From positions 1 to 24,125 of the forward strand of contig JADFOP010000035.1 in NCBI GenBank assembly GCA_022562795.1: a stretch of DNA of 24,125 bases, read 5' to 3'. Position 1 is the first letter of the stretch. The number at the start of each line of letters is the position of its first letter. The notes below the pieces were generated by a model, which was not told where the DNA came from, made no database searches, and saw nothing but the letters and a program-made list of their open reading frames with translations. Source of the DNA: Nitrospinota bacterium. Lineage in GTDB: Bacteria; JADFOP01. The position numbers and the translations under genes are program-made. Of this stretch, positions 23,781 through 24,125 are shown one piece after another.

Positions 23781-23815
23781 TGTCAAAGGTGTCTAGAAGT
23801 GTCAAATGTGTCAAA
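23781..23815. repeat. Clustered TGTCAAA repeats
   Basis: TGTCAAA occurs at 23781-23787, 23800-23806 and 23809-23815. The 13-mers TGTCAAAGGTGTC and TGTCAAATGTGTC (23781-23793 and 23800-23812) differ at one base. GACACTT (23765-23771) is an inverted partner of AAGTGTC (23797-23803). The cluster lies between convergent genes, so it is more likely a repeat or 3'-end element than a promoter. Confidence 0.5.
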
Positions 23816-23830
23816 GGGCTGCCTTGCGGG

Positions 23831-24124
23831 CTAGGAAGGCGGAATCGTGTCGAGGAGGCGGCGGATCGCGGGCGCCTCGGGGTGATTGGGGGCGATGTCG
23901 AGAACGCGCTTAAGATGGTGGCGTGCCCGCACCGCATCTCGCATCGTCTTCCAATAGAGCAGGCCCAGGTTCTTGTGGGCGACGGCCATCGAGGGATCAA
24001 TCCCCACCGTCCGCTCCAGCTCCTCGATCGTTTCCCGGAAGCGGCGCTGCTGGCCGTAGAGGCTGGCCAGATTGAAGTGATACTCGGCGGAAGCCGGCTG
24101 CAGCTCGATGGCCCGCTGGTAGGC
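23831..24124 (-). CDS. TPR-repeat protein, C-terminal fragment (5' end outside window)
   Basis: A frame without a start codon runs from the right edge to TAG at 23833-23831 and gives 97 residues. The pattern is that of tetratricopeptide repeats: AYQRAIELQPASAEYHFNLASLYGQ, then FRETIEELERTVGIDPSMAVAHKNLGLLY, then ARHHLKRVLDIAPNHPEAPAIRRLL. The recurring Ala, Gly, Leu, Tyr and Pro positions are in register at 34-36 residue spacing. TPR proteins act as scaffolds, often at the envelope; the partner cannot be told from this end. The fragment closes with DTIPPS. Confidence 0.85.
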   Translation of the reverse strand, partial: AYQRAIELQPASAEYHFNLASLYGQQRRFRETIEELERTVGIDPSMAVAHKNLGLLYWKTMRDAVRARHHLKRVLDIAPNHPEAPAIRRLLDTIPPS

Positions 24125-24125
24125 G

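Overview
The window looks like chromosomal DNA of a GC-rich diderm (Gram-negative) bacterium. Several genes encode exported lipoproteins with clear lipoboxes, one of them carrying an OmpA/Pal-type peptidoglycan-binding domain, and the housekeeping genes (uvrA, truA, trpEGDCFBA, a ParA-type ATPase, a CinA-like protein) are typical bacterial versions. Short palindromic repeats in the spacers and many unfamiliar secreted proteins suggest an uncultivated, deep-branching lineage. I cannot name the phylum from sequence alone.

Layout. 1-1051: the tail of an unknown gene, then a two-gene nucleotidyltransferase module resembling a toxin-antitoxin pair, whose 3' end runs into a palindromic repeat. 1052-1719: a repeat-rich spacer. 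1720-3529: a secreted protein of unknown function and a thioredoxin-fold protein that has lost its CxxC. 3598-4260: an OmpA-domain lipoprotein on the minus strand. 4480-8616: the most unusual part. A lipoprotein gene has been split by an AT-rich, about 3.5-kb cassette of two related glycosyltransferases and one GH130-type glycosidase/phosphorylase. The cassette is bracketed by a perfect 83-bp direct repeat (4949-5031 and 8516-8598) that duplicates the lipoprotein's signal-peptide region. 8773-10420: a small lipoprotein, a gene-poor stretch, a 56-residue two-helix membrane protein and an XRE-family regulator.

10622-20825: nine tightly packed minus-strand genes in transcription order uvrA-truA-trpE-trpG-trpD-trpC-trpF-trpB-trpA. 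The seven trp products together convert chorismate to tryptophan. Most trp junctions overlap by 4-11 nt, which suggests translational coupling, and a promoter candidate lies just before trpE. 21049-23662 (plus strand): a ParA-type ATPase with a good promoter, a membrane protein with a proline-rich N-terminus and a helical C-terminus, a CinA N-domain protein and a small exported protein. The right edge holds the C-terminal end of a TPR protein on the minus strand.

The best candidate for something new is the repeat-bracketed glycosyltransferase/GH130 cassette and its displaced lipoprotein start. Next are the ParA plus membrane-anchored partner pair and the cysteine-less TlpA-like protein. I saw no rRNA, tRNA, CRISPR array, transposase or integrase.
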